From positions 1 through 64,000 of the forward strand of contig NZ_FMVM01000012.1 of the NCBI RefSeq assembly GCF_900102085.1: 64,000 nucleotides of DNA, read 5' to 3'. How positions within the stretch are numbered: position 1 is the first letter of the stretch; every line of letters begins with the position of its first letter. The stretch is from Paenibacillus polysaccharolyticus (lineage in GTDB: Bacteria > Bacillota > Bacilli > Paenibacillales > Paenibacillaceae). Position numbers and translations under genes: made by a program. Of the stretch, positions 28,301-36,923 are shown in pieces. The notes under the pieces are model-generated. The model made no database searches, was not told where the DNA came from, and saw only the letters and a program-made list of their open reading frames with translations.

Positions 28301-29956
28301 GGAATAATTAAAAATAAACCAGCCTTCATCTTTCAAATTCACCTCAGTTTCAGCAATCATGTCACCTTCTTTCGGTTCATCCAACCTTAAGACATTCCCC
28401 GCTTTTAACCATTGAGGGCTACCTGATATTTGCCACTGAAAGCTATCAATCTCTTTTCCAAACTGATATGGTTTCCAATGATCTAGCTCATATGGTGGGC
28501 ATATAAGCTCAACCACACCCTTTAAATCAACAGACGAATCCGAGCCGGCAACAACTTCATATTCTATTGTTGAGCGACTCCCCTTTGTTTCTGAGTATTC
28601 ATTATTTAAAATCCATTCTGCACCGTGCAGGGATTGAACATAGCTCCCGTGATTACCTTCCCCTCTTTGAATTCGTTGAGACATCTCATCGTCAAAAAAT
28701 AAATTATAATCTTCAGCGGGATAAGGTATTTCATCGACACCCATTTTGTAGGCAAATGAAATCAAGCCATCGCACTCATTTTCGAGATTCATTTTCATCG
28801 TTTTTTTTCGGTACTCATCTGAAATGAACTGACCTTGGAACCTCGTCTGTGCAATACTTTGTGGTGACCTCACCACCCAATTACCTTCCTCATACACATG
28901 CTCCCCATCCAGATCGTAATCCAAAGGAGCCGGCGGCTTGCGGGTATCCACAATTTCAACTACCTCAATATCCTTAATATAAATCCCGTTATTCTGCCAT
29001 ACTTCGGGCCGCATTTTGCGAATTAACCAGTCAAACTTGTACATTTGTCCAGGCTGTAGGGTGAACGCAGCTTCCTGCCAACTTGTATTTTCGCTCCATT
29101 CGCCGCCTACCTGTTGTCCGTTAATATAAAACAACATGCCATTGCCACGTTTGGCACTGACCATGTATTTGAAGCGAATTTGTCCATACCGTTTTACGCG
29201 CCAGTTAAATGTGATTTTGGATGAATTTCCGATCTGCAACAGACCCAAATTCAGCTTCAAAATCATTTCCGATCCAGACTGTTCATTTCTACCTACAGAG
29301 TGAACAGTGACCCATTCCTGATCCTCGGTGGATGAAACATACCTGAAAAAGTCCGGAAATTTGTTCGAAAATGGAACATCCTTTTTCATTGAAAATAGCG
29401 GAATTTCGTACACTTTGGCATCAAAATGATTGAAGTATTTACCGCTAAAATGATGATAATATGGCGCTGGACACACGGGTAGAGATACGCCATGATGGCT
29501 GCCACCAGGCTCTTGAGCATTTTCAAGTATCTTGTGAATACAGTCTTTAATCATCTGAAGTACACGCTGATACTGCGTTTTGTCGGGTGGATGCTGCTGT
29601 TCTACCCACCACTCAATCCGCCGATACATGTTCCATAATGCTTCACGGCATCTGACACTTGCATACCATGATTTATCTTGCAAATATTGCTCAATCATCT
29701 GATCAATGCTATTCTCCAGCGCATCCAGTTGAACCGTCTGCCATCGCCCAATCTGCCCGAAGCCCGGGTCACCGAGAATCGGATTCTTTTCATCACCATG
29801 TCGTTCCGTCTCACTCCTTGGTGCGTTGGGGCTTTCCGGAAGATGCTTCGGATGGTTAGGATTTTCGTAATCATTCTGGTTCGCAACTCTGGCTCTCATA
29901 TTGGCAAATAATACACCTTGCTGGGACTTTGTAAATAATCCAAATGTATGACCCAC
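25304..29956 (-). CDS. Giant tail protein B, begins inside a LamG-like domain
   Basis: 1550-aa protein made of many beta-sandwich or jelly-roll-like modules with motifs such as EGSNIIQFYIRDRL, PPGNHHFRWRYRDGKAYKPS and VPKGKHEFKWVFTSM, typical of carbohydrate-binding lectin-like folds. The first 24 residues (VGHTFGLFTKSQQGVLFANM) are the final strands of a concanavalin/LamG domain whose main part ends the preceding 1895-aa protein. GTG 29956 follows AGAGGTGA. It ends with a Cys-containing tail. Probably a large fibre or decoration at the tail tip. Confidence 0.7.
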   Translation of the reverse strand: MGHTFGLFTKSQQGVLFANMRARVANQNDYENPNHPKHLPESPNAPRSETERHGDEKNPILGDPGFGQIGRWQTVQLDALENSIDQMIEQYLQDKSWYASVRCREALWNMYRRIEWWVEQQHPPDKTQYQRVLQMIKDCIHKILENAQEPGGSHHGVSLPVCPAPYYHHFSGKYFNHFDAKVYEIPLFSMKKDVPFSNKFPDFFRYVSSTEDQEWVTVHSVGRNEQSGSEMILKLNLGLLQIGNSSKITFNWRVKRYGQIRFKYMVSAKRGNGMLFYINGQQVGGEWSENTSWQEAAFTLQPGQMYKFDWLIRKMRPEVWQNNGIYIKDIEVVEIVDTRKPPAPLDYDLDGEHVYEEGNWVVRSPQSIAQTRFQGQFISDEYRKKTMKMNLENECDGLISFAYKMGVDEIPYPAEDYNLFFDDEMSQRIQRGEGNHGSYVQSLHGAEWILNNEYSETKGSRSTIEYEVVAGSDSSVDLKGVVELICPPYELDHWKPYQFGKEIDSFQWQISGSPQWLKAGNVLRLDEPKEGDMIAETEVNLKDEGWFIFNYSHQLRVTEAFEVTVNGMLEHYTTMQGHGEQIRIPLEQGSNIIQFYIRDRLTEEPYIHQIEKLFTYGNNTGNTYRTSTTLGSYVDVTRGWDVTDAGARTEKSGDTIIYNAELNPGAKFTIQEHMRIYPAMDSSYNPVSGETRDFNVFEELFNDEGKYKKELKFTGNWVWKEVTSGDGVMWAQGHNQEFICDFEAHMENSGYICWQYGGQFDPGEKLELQIDGISVWTGSRSDDQKGTDCMYPLPPGNHHFRWRYRDGKAYKPSKSSTSESESNLGYSSEESSINRQTTPNPYGEKCYPGGFKTHYIPYGQKNYSGKSGSSAWWKANNEGKVYFASGNAHALGVMKNKKSIVRSFTVPKVGKVDFSELLTVYPVEKIKVRGLRMLNKSIFRNDDKSVSYAKSRSSDFSMDVFNTSPGTPSSDFKSVHTKKVYAEFYCDRSFRITFNYMCYLYDENLKTQTARFRVYFYKGRQEESKGGKVILDESKNFGYKNGKIKYWEIKDAHWKDSEYFKDDIDVKEPGYYTICIGLTDTNDDKDQDKNQIPYHASIKNLRIQTTDLNGINGSDLATIARDNSSFVDVQWKNITTGKKFTPIRVKVGNGKTEKYIEPPELKPGNEYKVTYTLNKNQSLTGASGLDAGGFTLSSGSFTEEWDPYCVDAKGNIYYKSQSPHPSEETWNPPAPEVTVPDGGSHAWLDVIRLYRNNHNLCNGTKIVIETFEEGRFLNSQDVKNEDDKIISIELENTSNEKRKYEVRVRFVQGCPGDGAMIWGGQLRIDDIDKVDPSWAEITHFEVWENQEVWMGGCDNSNMQVKITREDGKVLLNEKYYGDGYHGFELYDLAPKPFSKYKVEITTDQRGKISQVTGKPYLTTFRLHDFKAYERWIWVPEPFDCQLDFFIDNTLIQTFTQEGGYYTFSHPVPKGKHEFKWVFTSMQEEGTRSYEYANLDWMELTNWICDDVYVIPYCEGGGGDQCVEALIKCLLEVWKSRPKMCVIGKRIWLFT

Positions 29957-29978
29957 AAAAATCACCTCTTACTCCCTC

Positions 29979-30005
29979 TATACGAAAAAAAGAACACTGA
30001 GTTAA
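29979..30005 (-). promoter_or_regulatory. CGTATA-class promoter of the 1550-aa gene
   Basis: TTAACT-N15-CGTATAGAG on the minus strand. The -35 box overlaps the stop codon and the terminator loop of the upstream gene. Confidence 0.8.
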
Positions 30006-30012
30006 TCAGTGT
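29985..30012 (-). terminator. Terminator within the stop codon of the 1895-aa gene
   Basis: ACACTGA-TTAAC-TCAGTGT followed by C and seven T on the minus strand; the TAA stop is in the loop. Confidence 0.8.
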
Positions 30013-33000
30013 CCATCAGATCATATTGCAGTTTCGAATCGGTATAGATTTGCATTTTGCCCTCCAGCACCGATACCGAAAGGGTGTACCACTTGTCCTT
30101 CTCCCATTTGAAAGGTTGCATCGGCGATCCGACAAGTTCCTGTCTCCCGCCCACCACTTGATAGAGTTGCATGGGTGTTCTCATATCCAGCATATTAGCG
30201 GAATCACCGCCACTAATCATGAACATCCAATAGTTATGAATATCTTTCATTTTAAAAATGATACCCACACCTTCGTCCCGTTTCTCGCTACCATCCACCT
30301 TGAAGTCGACAGAGAATTTATACCGTTCTCCCAGAAAGTTATTGCGGTACCAGCCATTCATCTCAGGGATAGCAGACTCGCTATAAAATTTGCCAATTTG
30401 TTCATCACGTTTCCACTGGCCACCTCCAAACGACAGCCACTCATCCGACTGGACAAGTTCAAGTGCATCCATTTCTTTTGAATATGGATAGTAGACGTTG
30501 AACGGATCATGCGGATCATATTCTTCCGGTACACCAAATCCGCCTTCCCAATCCTCGGGGTTCATACCACGATCCAGTAAATTGTCAGAATAATCGAACA
30601 CAAGTCCTTGTGCCATTGTATCCATCATAGGCAGGTAGCCATCAGTAATACGGTCCCGATAGGCTAATACCGAATCGATCTCGATCTCAGATGATCTACC
30701 TTCTGTCTTGGCTACATGATAGATCTTCATCAAGTGGGCTGTCCGCTCCGGCAGAAATGCGTACAGCTGCTCCAAATACTCGGCTCTCATCTCAGGCCGC
30801 TCCGCAAATATGAATCCTGTAATAACCTGAGCGCATCGTTCCTCAAATGTAGCAAATGTATCCTCCGGATTTTGCATCTCGGACAGACGTGCATTGGCCA
30901 GAGAAGCCTCTTCCGTCTGATATTCATGATGAGAATTCCACTCATGATCTCGATCACCCTGAATATTCTCTTGCTGAACCAAAGCAATTCTTTCTTCAAA
31001 TTCTGCATAGGAGAAATCATCAGCCGTTAGCCCCATGCCATTTAACTTTATGGATGTGGTGGACTCTTCTTGATCAAACTCTGCCTGCGTAATCTCTTTA
31101 CTAGAGATCATCATATGATATGGAAGTGAAGTTTCCCGGGCATCGTAACCTCCTGCCAATTCTGCTGCTGCTTCAGCGTCTCGATGATTACTCGATCCAG
31201 CCCATGTGAAGCTGTCTAGTTCACCATCCATAACCTTCCGCAAGCCTGCAGTCTCATCGAGCAGGAGCATGGAAGAATCGTCTTTTCTGCCCTCAACTTG
31301 CTGTCCCACTTCTCCAGCCCGATGGATACTTAACGCTTCAGTTACAGCATTCAAAGTAGAGAAACGGAGCGTCTCACGGCTTAGTAATGTTTCCTGCCAT
31401 TCACCCTTGACCTCTGGTTTAACGCCAAACCGCAATGATTCAATTATAGCTTCATTCAGATTAAGCTTACCCGTTATCTCGCTTTCAATATGTGAGAGAC
31501 GCTGTCCTTTACTTCCGTACTCTTGTTCTACCGTGTACGCATCTCGTCCCAGCTTATCGCCGCTAACATCAAAGACAAGTCCAGAGTTTCTCTCACTCTT
31601 GTACATCAAAAGTAGCTCTTCAAACTTTCCATACTGCGGTTTAATGGAAGTGAATATTTCCTCCAGAGTTCCGTACTGTGGCTTGATGGCAAGAAGCTGT
31701 TCTTCCAGATTTCCATATTGAGGTTTGGACGCCTGTAGCTCCTCTTCAATCTGTCCATATTTAAGCGGTAGACCTCCTATAGATTCCACGGGCACATCTG
31801 CGTATCTTGGTTTATCTCCACCGTTAAGTTCCTCATCAATCAGTCCATACTGATATTTGCTGGCAGTCCATTGGACTTCCAATTGACCTATTTGAGGCTT
31901 GTTCGCTGTCCACTGTTCCTCCAGGTTTCCAAGTTTGTACACCTGTCCCTGAACATCTTCGTTTATCCAAGAATCTTTCTCTTTTAGTGCTAAATTCCAA
32001 GACGATTCTTCATGACCACGTTTAATCTGAATCCCAAAAATCTGTTCTAAACGTTCTGAGTACTTCTCTTGAATGGCATAGTCTAAAAACTCCAATTCGC
32101 CCAATCGCTTCGAATTTTCTCCAAATACAGAATCATCAGTGAACATGGCTTGTTTTAGGTTACTAAGAGCAGAAAACGACTCTTTCAGGATCTCACCGTC
32201 GCGAGTATAAGTTTCAGCTACGACGTCCTCTGCGACCCACTCCATCCCGTGCAAATCTCTATAACCTTGACTATATTGATTATCATCATAAAGAGCCTGG
32301 CGTAAAAGGGTTGATCCCCATTCGTACCCTTCGCTAGTACGTGCCTGACGAAGCCCGGATGTACTTGAAGTATACAGATGGATCGTATGTGCTCTCCTTG
32401 ATTGCGAACTATCCACAGAGAGGATTCCCCCTGTCTCCTGTAGTTCGCGATTCACTGCACTACCTAAGTTGTATATCTCACTGACCTCTGCTTGTTGCAT
32501 AAAACGCAGACCAGTCGAGTACTCTTCACTAACGTCGAACTCACGGTAATCCATTGAACCTGCATCATAATGATTAAGAGAACTTCCTGCCCGAAGAAGG
32601 GTATGTGCTATCTCATACTCTTTCTCACGGTTTAGACCTTCTCTGAATGGACTCTTCGCCTCAATCGTTTCGGTTTCAAGTCCACCTCTTTGTTGTAATT
32701 GTGAAGCATGAATATCGGAGACGTTATCATTAAAATAAGCAGCGGATGCTTGAACAAAGCCAAGTGCATTGTCCTTGTTAAAAACAATAGGTTTTGCATC
32801 CCAATCCGCATAGGTAACCTCTATCGTCTCTCCACGATGATCCAATCTGGAACCTACGTGTTGTTCATCCAACACCCCTATTTGCGTGTAATCACTATCC
32901 TTCTCCTTGGTGGATTCGGATAAGGTATCCTCTGTTTTCGCTTCACGAACCATTGGGTCTGCAGCAATGAATGTTGTATTGTTCCACGCATTATCTATCA

Positions 33001-35689
33001 AGGGTGACGCTTCTGGCATATCCGAGTGAATGATTCCCTGGTGCAACTCCAATATGCCCTCAGAACTAAATGTAATAAGTCCATCACTACTCTGTTTTCC
33101 TGAACTCAGAATGCCTACTTCAATTAAAGCTTCTATTCGATCTCGAATCCCGGCTAGGAGATTTTCATCAAGAAATGCATAATCGTCGTTCTGATACACC
33201 GCATCAATCATCAACTCAAGTACAATCGCAGGGCGATCCAACAATTCGGCGGCGAGCAGTGAATCTTCCAAATGACCCGGATACAATTTGTTGCCGATCG
33301 TTCCACCATCACTTATAAACTTCTTCAACATTTCATCCATGTAGACCATAGATTTCTGTGTCATCTTTTTTTGTGATGTCCCAAGACGTGCTATATCTAA
33401 CTCTTTTCGACCTTTATGACCTATATATAATTCATCATTGAGAAAAAGTTGTTTATGATTTCTGCTCTTTAAGACCTCATAAATGGTATCTTCTATCGTT
33501 AAAGGCTTCTCTTCACGTTCTGCACGTATATGTTGAGGTACCCATATTTCTGTTTCGGAACTTCGCCCTCCCAGTCTGGAAGATTGAAATTCCATACTTG
33601 ATTTATGAATCCGTTTAGCTTCTTTTTCTATTTTGGGTAGATATAAAGACCTTGGTCCAACGTTACCCTTGTAATACTTTTCCTCCACCATAGCTTCAAA
33701 CTTATCAATTCTTCGTCCTTCGGAATACTCCCTTAGCAAATGTGCGGCTTCTTTATCGATCCGTGTACTTTCAGGTTTATCCCTCTCAACGTGTGCCACT
33801 TCCACATCTTCGCGGTATGCATCGGGCTTTGCTCTGAAAAGGTAGCCTAATTCCGTTGCTTCTCTTGAAGCAACCATTTGCTTATCCGTATCTTCTAACG
33901 CTCCAAGCACAACAATGAGACGATGTGCTTTCAGCTGAGTGGTGACATCCTCAATATAAACAGGATTATGATGTATAATTCTATTACTCTTCGGAAACTC
34001 CTGATTGATTTGAACTGAATGATTACTTATAATCCGTCCGGCTTCCGGGAACTCTGTTGGAATGAACCAATAATCACTTTGAAACTCTCTTAATGCGGAA
34101 AGTGGGTGATAGCTGTCCGTGATTGGTCTATCTATATCTGTTTGGACCCGTCTATCCATACTTCCCCATGTATAACCTTTATTAATGATGACAGGAACTT
34201 CTTGGTCGCTTCTTATTCCGTCCATAATTCCATTGTTTCGGAATGAGGAAACATGATGCTCCATGGCACGATTATATAATTTTGATTTGGTTAGCAACAC
34301 GTCATGTATTGCATTTCTTTCTGATGACACACTCTGATGAATGAGGCTTGGAAACTGACGCGTCTTCAACTTCCCTTGGATTCCCTGGGACACTACCATT
34401 TCGGATACATCACTCTTGCGCCAGCCCCATTGATTGTCATCATTCGTCTGTGCTTCAAACTTGGCTTGGCGTGAAGCCTTCGTATGTGCGTTCAAATGAC
34501 CGCCGAATTGACTGGTTCGGTCAGAAGAAAAAAGATCATGCAAGTCCATTTCAAACAGGTGATGAACAGAAGCTGAAATTTGCTTATGAAAAATCTCCAA
34601 CCAACTCTCTCGTACAGTTCGATTAGGAGTAGCGTCGAATTGTTTCAGTTCATTGCTTGTTTGTTTTTGCTGAAGACGTGAAAATCCCTCTATTCCAGTT
34701 CTTACAATATCTCGATGATGATTTCTGTTACCTGTCAGCATCTCTTCATAGAATTGATAGAGTTCACGTTGAGTATACGTTGAATAGGCCACTAATTGGG
34801 ACAAAAAGGTATCCTTCAGTCTTTCTTTAACACTCATTAAAGTTCTCTCAATGAAACTATCCCGCTCTATTTCCTTTACTGCCCCGTCGGTCACCATGCG
34901 ATCTGTAAGCATCCAAATGGTTCGATTAGCCACTTGAAATACTTCATTTTGAGTATGCTTTCCCTGCTCTCTCGCCGATTCCAAGATGCGCTCTACGATG
35001 ACTTCGACGCTAGTATTTCGCTCCGAATCTTCAATATAATCCAGCATGACATCCTGATCTGATAAACGAAGTGCCCATTGAGAGGGGTGGATTTTGTCCA
35101 AGTTTTTCAACAGGTTACGTGCAACAGCAACATTCTTGAATATCTTCAACTCTTTGTTATCATCTATCCGCCATGCGGCATGATCTGTATGTTGAACACC
35201 ACGCTGTAAATCTTGTTTTCGTCCAGCCAGATTCCGATCAAGTTCATTTTCAAAGAAACCGTTTCTTGTATTTTCTAGGTGACCGTCATGCAATTGCTCT
35301 TCAATCTCGGAACTTAATCGTTCCCGCATGGCACGCATACCTTCGCTGATCTCACCATGAAGCGAATCTTCTTTGTCACCGTTAATTACAGAATGCATAT
35401 TATTCGATTCTTTTGATGATTTATCGGAAAGAACAATAAATTGTTCTTCTCCTTCCAGATCATTCTTGATGGACTTTATCAATTCTTCATTGATAACATG
35501 GTCCGCTTCATTTCGAGCCAAATAGAAATCCAGCATTAAAATACTGGCATATCGACTATAAGGGATGTAGACGAACTTATAATCCAAAGGTCTGCTTCCC
35601 GAACTGCCTACCATGAGCAAATAACCTTGAGAAGTCTGGAAAATGTCGCGAATACTAAAAAAATATTCGTTTGTTGTGAGCAACGGCAT
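30002..35689 (-). CDS. Giant tail protein A with 14-residue repeats
   Basis: 1895 aa, largely charged helical sequence with little hydrophobic core, suggesting an extended rod. A run of seven 14-residue units with consensus YGxLEExxxxxKPQ lies about 31593-31932. The last 150 residues are a concanavalin/LamG-like domain (WYRNNFLGERYKFSVDFKVD, EGVGIIFKMKDIHNYWMFMI, KWYTLSVSVLEGKMQIYTD) that stops before its final strands. ATG 35689 follows GGAGG. The upstream terminator and CGTATA promoter are at 35705-35775. No relative is recognised by name. Confidence 0.7.
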   Translation of the reverse strand: MPLLTTNEYFFSIRDIFQTSQGYLLMVGSSGSRPLDYKFVYIPYSRYASILMLDFYLARNEADHVINEELIKSIKNDLEGEEQFIVLSDKSSKESNNMHSVINGDKEDSLHGEISEGMRAMRERLSSEIEEQLHDGHLENTRNGFFENELDRNLAGRKQDLQRGVQHTDHAAWRIDDNKELKIFKNVAVARNLLKNLDKIHPSQWALRLSDQDVMLDYIEDSERNTSVEVIVERILESAREQGKHTQNEVFQVANRTIWMLTDRMVTDGAVKEIERDSFIERTLMSVKERLKDTFLSQLVAYSTYTQRELYQFYEEMLTGNRNHHRDIVRTGIEGFSRLQQKQTSNELKQFDATPNRTVRESWLEIFHKQISASVHHLFEMDLHDLFSSDRTSQFGGHLNAHTKASRQAKFEAQTNDDNQWGWRKSDVSEMVVSQGIQGKLKTRQFPSLIHQSVSSERNAIHDVLLTKSKLYNRAMEHHVSSFRNNGIMDGIRSDQEVPVIINKGYTWGSMDRRVQTDIDRPITDSYHPLSALREFQSDYWFIPTEFPEAGRIISNHSVQINQEFPKSNRIIHHNPVYIEDVTTQLKAHRLIVVLGALEDTDKQMVASREATELGYLFRAKPDAYREDVEVAHVERDKPESTRIDKEAAHLLREYSEGRRIDKFEAMVEEKYYKGNVGPRSLYLPKIEKEAKRIHKSSMEFQSSRLGGRSSETEIWVPQHIRAEREEKPLTIEDTIYEVLKSRNHKQLFLNDELYIGHKGRKELDIARLGTSQKKMTQKSMVYMDEMLKKFISDGGTIGNKLYPGHLEDSLLAAELLDRPAIVLELMIDAVYQNDDYAFLDENLLAGIRDRIEALIEVGILSSGKQSSDGLITFSSEGILELHQGIIHSDMPEASPLIDNAWNNTTFIAADPMVREAKTEDTLSESTKEKDSDYTQIGVLDEQHVGSRLDHRGETIEVTYADWDAKPIVFNKDNALGFVQASAAYFNDNVSDIHASQLQQRGGLETETIEAKSPFREGLNREKEYEIAHTLLRAGSSLNHYDAGSMDYREFDVSEEYSTGLRFMQQAEVSEIYNLGSAVNRELQETGGILSVDSSQSRRAHTIHLYTSSTSGLRQARTSEGYEWGSTLLRQALYDDNQYSQGYRDLHGMEWVAEDVVAETYTRDGEILKESFSALSNLKQAMFTDDSVFGENSKRLGELEFLDYAIQEKYSERLEQIFGIQIKRGHEESSWNLALKEKDSWINEDVQGQVYKLGNLEEQWTANKPQIGQLEVQWTASKYQYGLIDEELNGGDKPRYADVPVESIGGLPLKYGQIEEELQASKPQYGNLEEQLLAIKPQYGTLEEIFTSIKPQYGKFEELLLMYKSERNSGLVFDVSGDKLGRDAYTVEQEYGSKGQRLSHIESEITGKLNLNEAIIESLRFGVKPEVKGEWQETLLSRETLRFSTLNAVTEALSIHRAGEVGQQVEGRKDDSSMLLLDETAGLRKVMDGELDSFTWAGSSNHRDAEAAAELAGGYDARETSLPYHMMISSKEITQAEFDQEESTTSIKLNGMGLTADDFSYAEFEERIALVQQENIQGDRDHEWNSHHEYQTEEASLANARLSEMQNPEDTFATFEERCAQVITGFIFAERPEMRAEYLEQLYAFLPERTAHLMKIYHVAKTEGRSSEIEIDSVLAYRDRITDGYLPMMDTMAQGLVFDYSDNLLDRGMNPEDWEGGFGVPEEYDPHDPFNVYYPYSKEMDALELVQSDEWLSFGGGQWKRDEQIGKFYSESAIPEMNGWYRNNFLGERYKFSVDFKVDGSEKRDEGVGIIFKMKDIHNYWMFMISGGDSANMLDMRTPMQLYQVVGGRQELVGSPMQPFKWEKDKWYTLSVSVLEGKMQIYTDSKLQYDLMDTD

Positions 35690-35704
35690 CACCCCCTCCA
35701 AATG

Positions 35705-35738
35705 AAAAGGGAACTCCTGAGCGGAGTCAGGGTTCCCT
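35705..35738 (-). terminator. Terminator or attenuator before the 1895-aa gene
   Basis: GGGAAC-CCTGA...TCAGG-GTTCCC followed by TTTTC on the minus strand. It lies between the CGTATA promoter at 35749 and the ATG at 35689, so it could attenuate as well as terminate. Confidence 0.65.
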
Positions 35739-35748
35739 CTCCTGAATC

Positions 35749-35776
35749 TATACGATTCAGATCTATACTTGTTTAC
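35749..35776 (-). promoter_or_regulatory. CGTATA-class promoter of the 1895-aa gene (weak -35)
   Basis: CGTATAGAT on the minus strand with GTAAAC 16 bases upstream. The -35 is the least conserved of the set and overlaps the end of the 381-aa paralogue gene. Confidence 0.55.
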
Positions 35777-36908
35777 TGGAGTAACGTACCTCTTTCAGAA
35801 TCGCAACACCCATCCGCTGGTTAGCTGATAGATTCATGAAGTTTTGTTGAGTATCTGTATCAAAATAACGATAGACCTCTTGGTGCCAAGGTTTACCTTC
35901 CACGTCGATAATCAATTCATCCAGATGAAGAATATTATGTTTCGTTACCGCGATGCAGTTATCAAACTGGCCACGATATCCCTCATACGGGTGAACAACA
36001 TAAATCGGTGACAGGTGATACTTGGATGTCCATTTGGAGGCTTGGAAACCTTGCGGTTCCAATTCAAGACCCGTATCGCCAAGTTCAGGATCAACAAACG
36101 CTTTGCCGACCGGAGGTGCTTGAGTAATAAATGATGGATAATGACTCTGGAACTCAATACCTGATTTGGTTTTCAGCATCTGCAACGTGTTGTTACCTGC
36201 AGAGGTGTATTGACCGTAGTAGTAAGTTTCATCTTTGGCGATCTGAGCAATGTCCGGTTCAGCAATAACTGCACCTGCTGTTAACATTACATTTCCATCA
36301 ACATCATTCAGATTATATTTGAACGGCTTCAGTGCGCCAACATAGAGGAAGGATTTTTTATAATCCAGGAAGTTAACCGCTGGATCAGCAACGAGCACCA
36401 TAGCCAAACGATTATTCATCACATTGATGTACATGTAGACCGGTTTTTCTTTATTACGATCCGTTGGCGTGTGACTCTCCAGTGCCCACTGATACAGTAC
36501 CGGGTGACCTGTCAGTTTGAACGTCGGCAGGGTTTTCACTGGCAGCGCAGCCGGTTCTTCTCCTTCCAGTCCTTCAAGTAATTGCACTGTAAGTGTACTG
36601 TGCTCTACGTATTTAGGTGTTGGTGTGATGACACGCGGTACAATTGCATGGTTCGTGAATTGTACATAATATTTTTTAGTCAGTGGTTTATCGGTTGTTC
36701 CAATGCTCATTGTACCTTGAAGAATCAGCAGACTGATACGATTCTCCGCATCCTTTTCCTCGTAAAATACTTTCCAGGAGTTACTTTCAGCCGTCTCCCC
36801 TGCCGTGGATTCGAATGGGTATTTCTCGAAAGAAGTTACCTCTTCTTTCATTTTATTTAACAGATCCTGCGAAGTTGTAATCGTTTCTACATATTTAAAG
36901 TTTGTCAT
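35763..36908 (-). CDS. Fibre-tip paralogue, EGxRG family (381 aa)
   Basis: 381-aa member of the five-protein set, with YHLSPIYVVHPYEGYRGQFDNCIAV, an upstream SFLYVGALKPFKYNLNDVD block and the final strand MGVAILKEV. Closest to the 627-aa gene next upstream: both have (Y/F)(L/G)Y(V/F)G, the same QYGEYTSNG-like stretch (QYTSAGNNTLQM) and YEGYRG. N-terminal region rich in beta strands. Probably a receptor-binding or decoration protein. Confidence 0.65.
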   Translation of the reverse strand: MTNFKYVETITTSQDLLNKMKEEVTSFEKYPFESTAGETAESNSWKVFYEEKDAENRISLLILQGTMSIGTTDKPLTKKYYVQFTNHAIVPRVITPTPKYVEHSTLTVQLLEGLEGEEPAALPVKTLPTFKLTGHPVLYQWALESHTPTDRNKEKPVYMYINVMNNRLAMVLVADPAVNFLDYKKSFLYVGALKPFKYNLNDVDGNVMLTAGAVIAEPDIAQIAKDETYYYGQYTSAGNNTLQMLKTKSGIEFQSHYPSFITQAPPVGKAFVDPELGDTGLELEPQGFQASKWTSKYHLSPIYVVHPYEGYRGQFDNCIAVTKHNILHLDELIIDVEGKPWHQEVYRYFDTDTQQNFMNLSANQRMGVAILKEVRYSSKQV

Positions 36909-36923
36909 CGTTTTGAATCCCCC

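Noticed and set aside
31593..31932. CRISPR-like array
   Set aside because: The period is 42 bases in frame with a coding repeat, units are diverged, and there is no spacer structure or cas gene.
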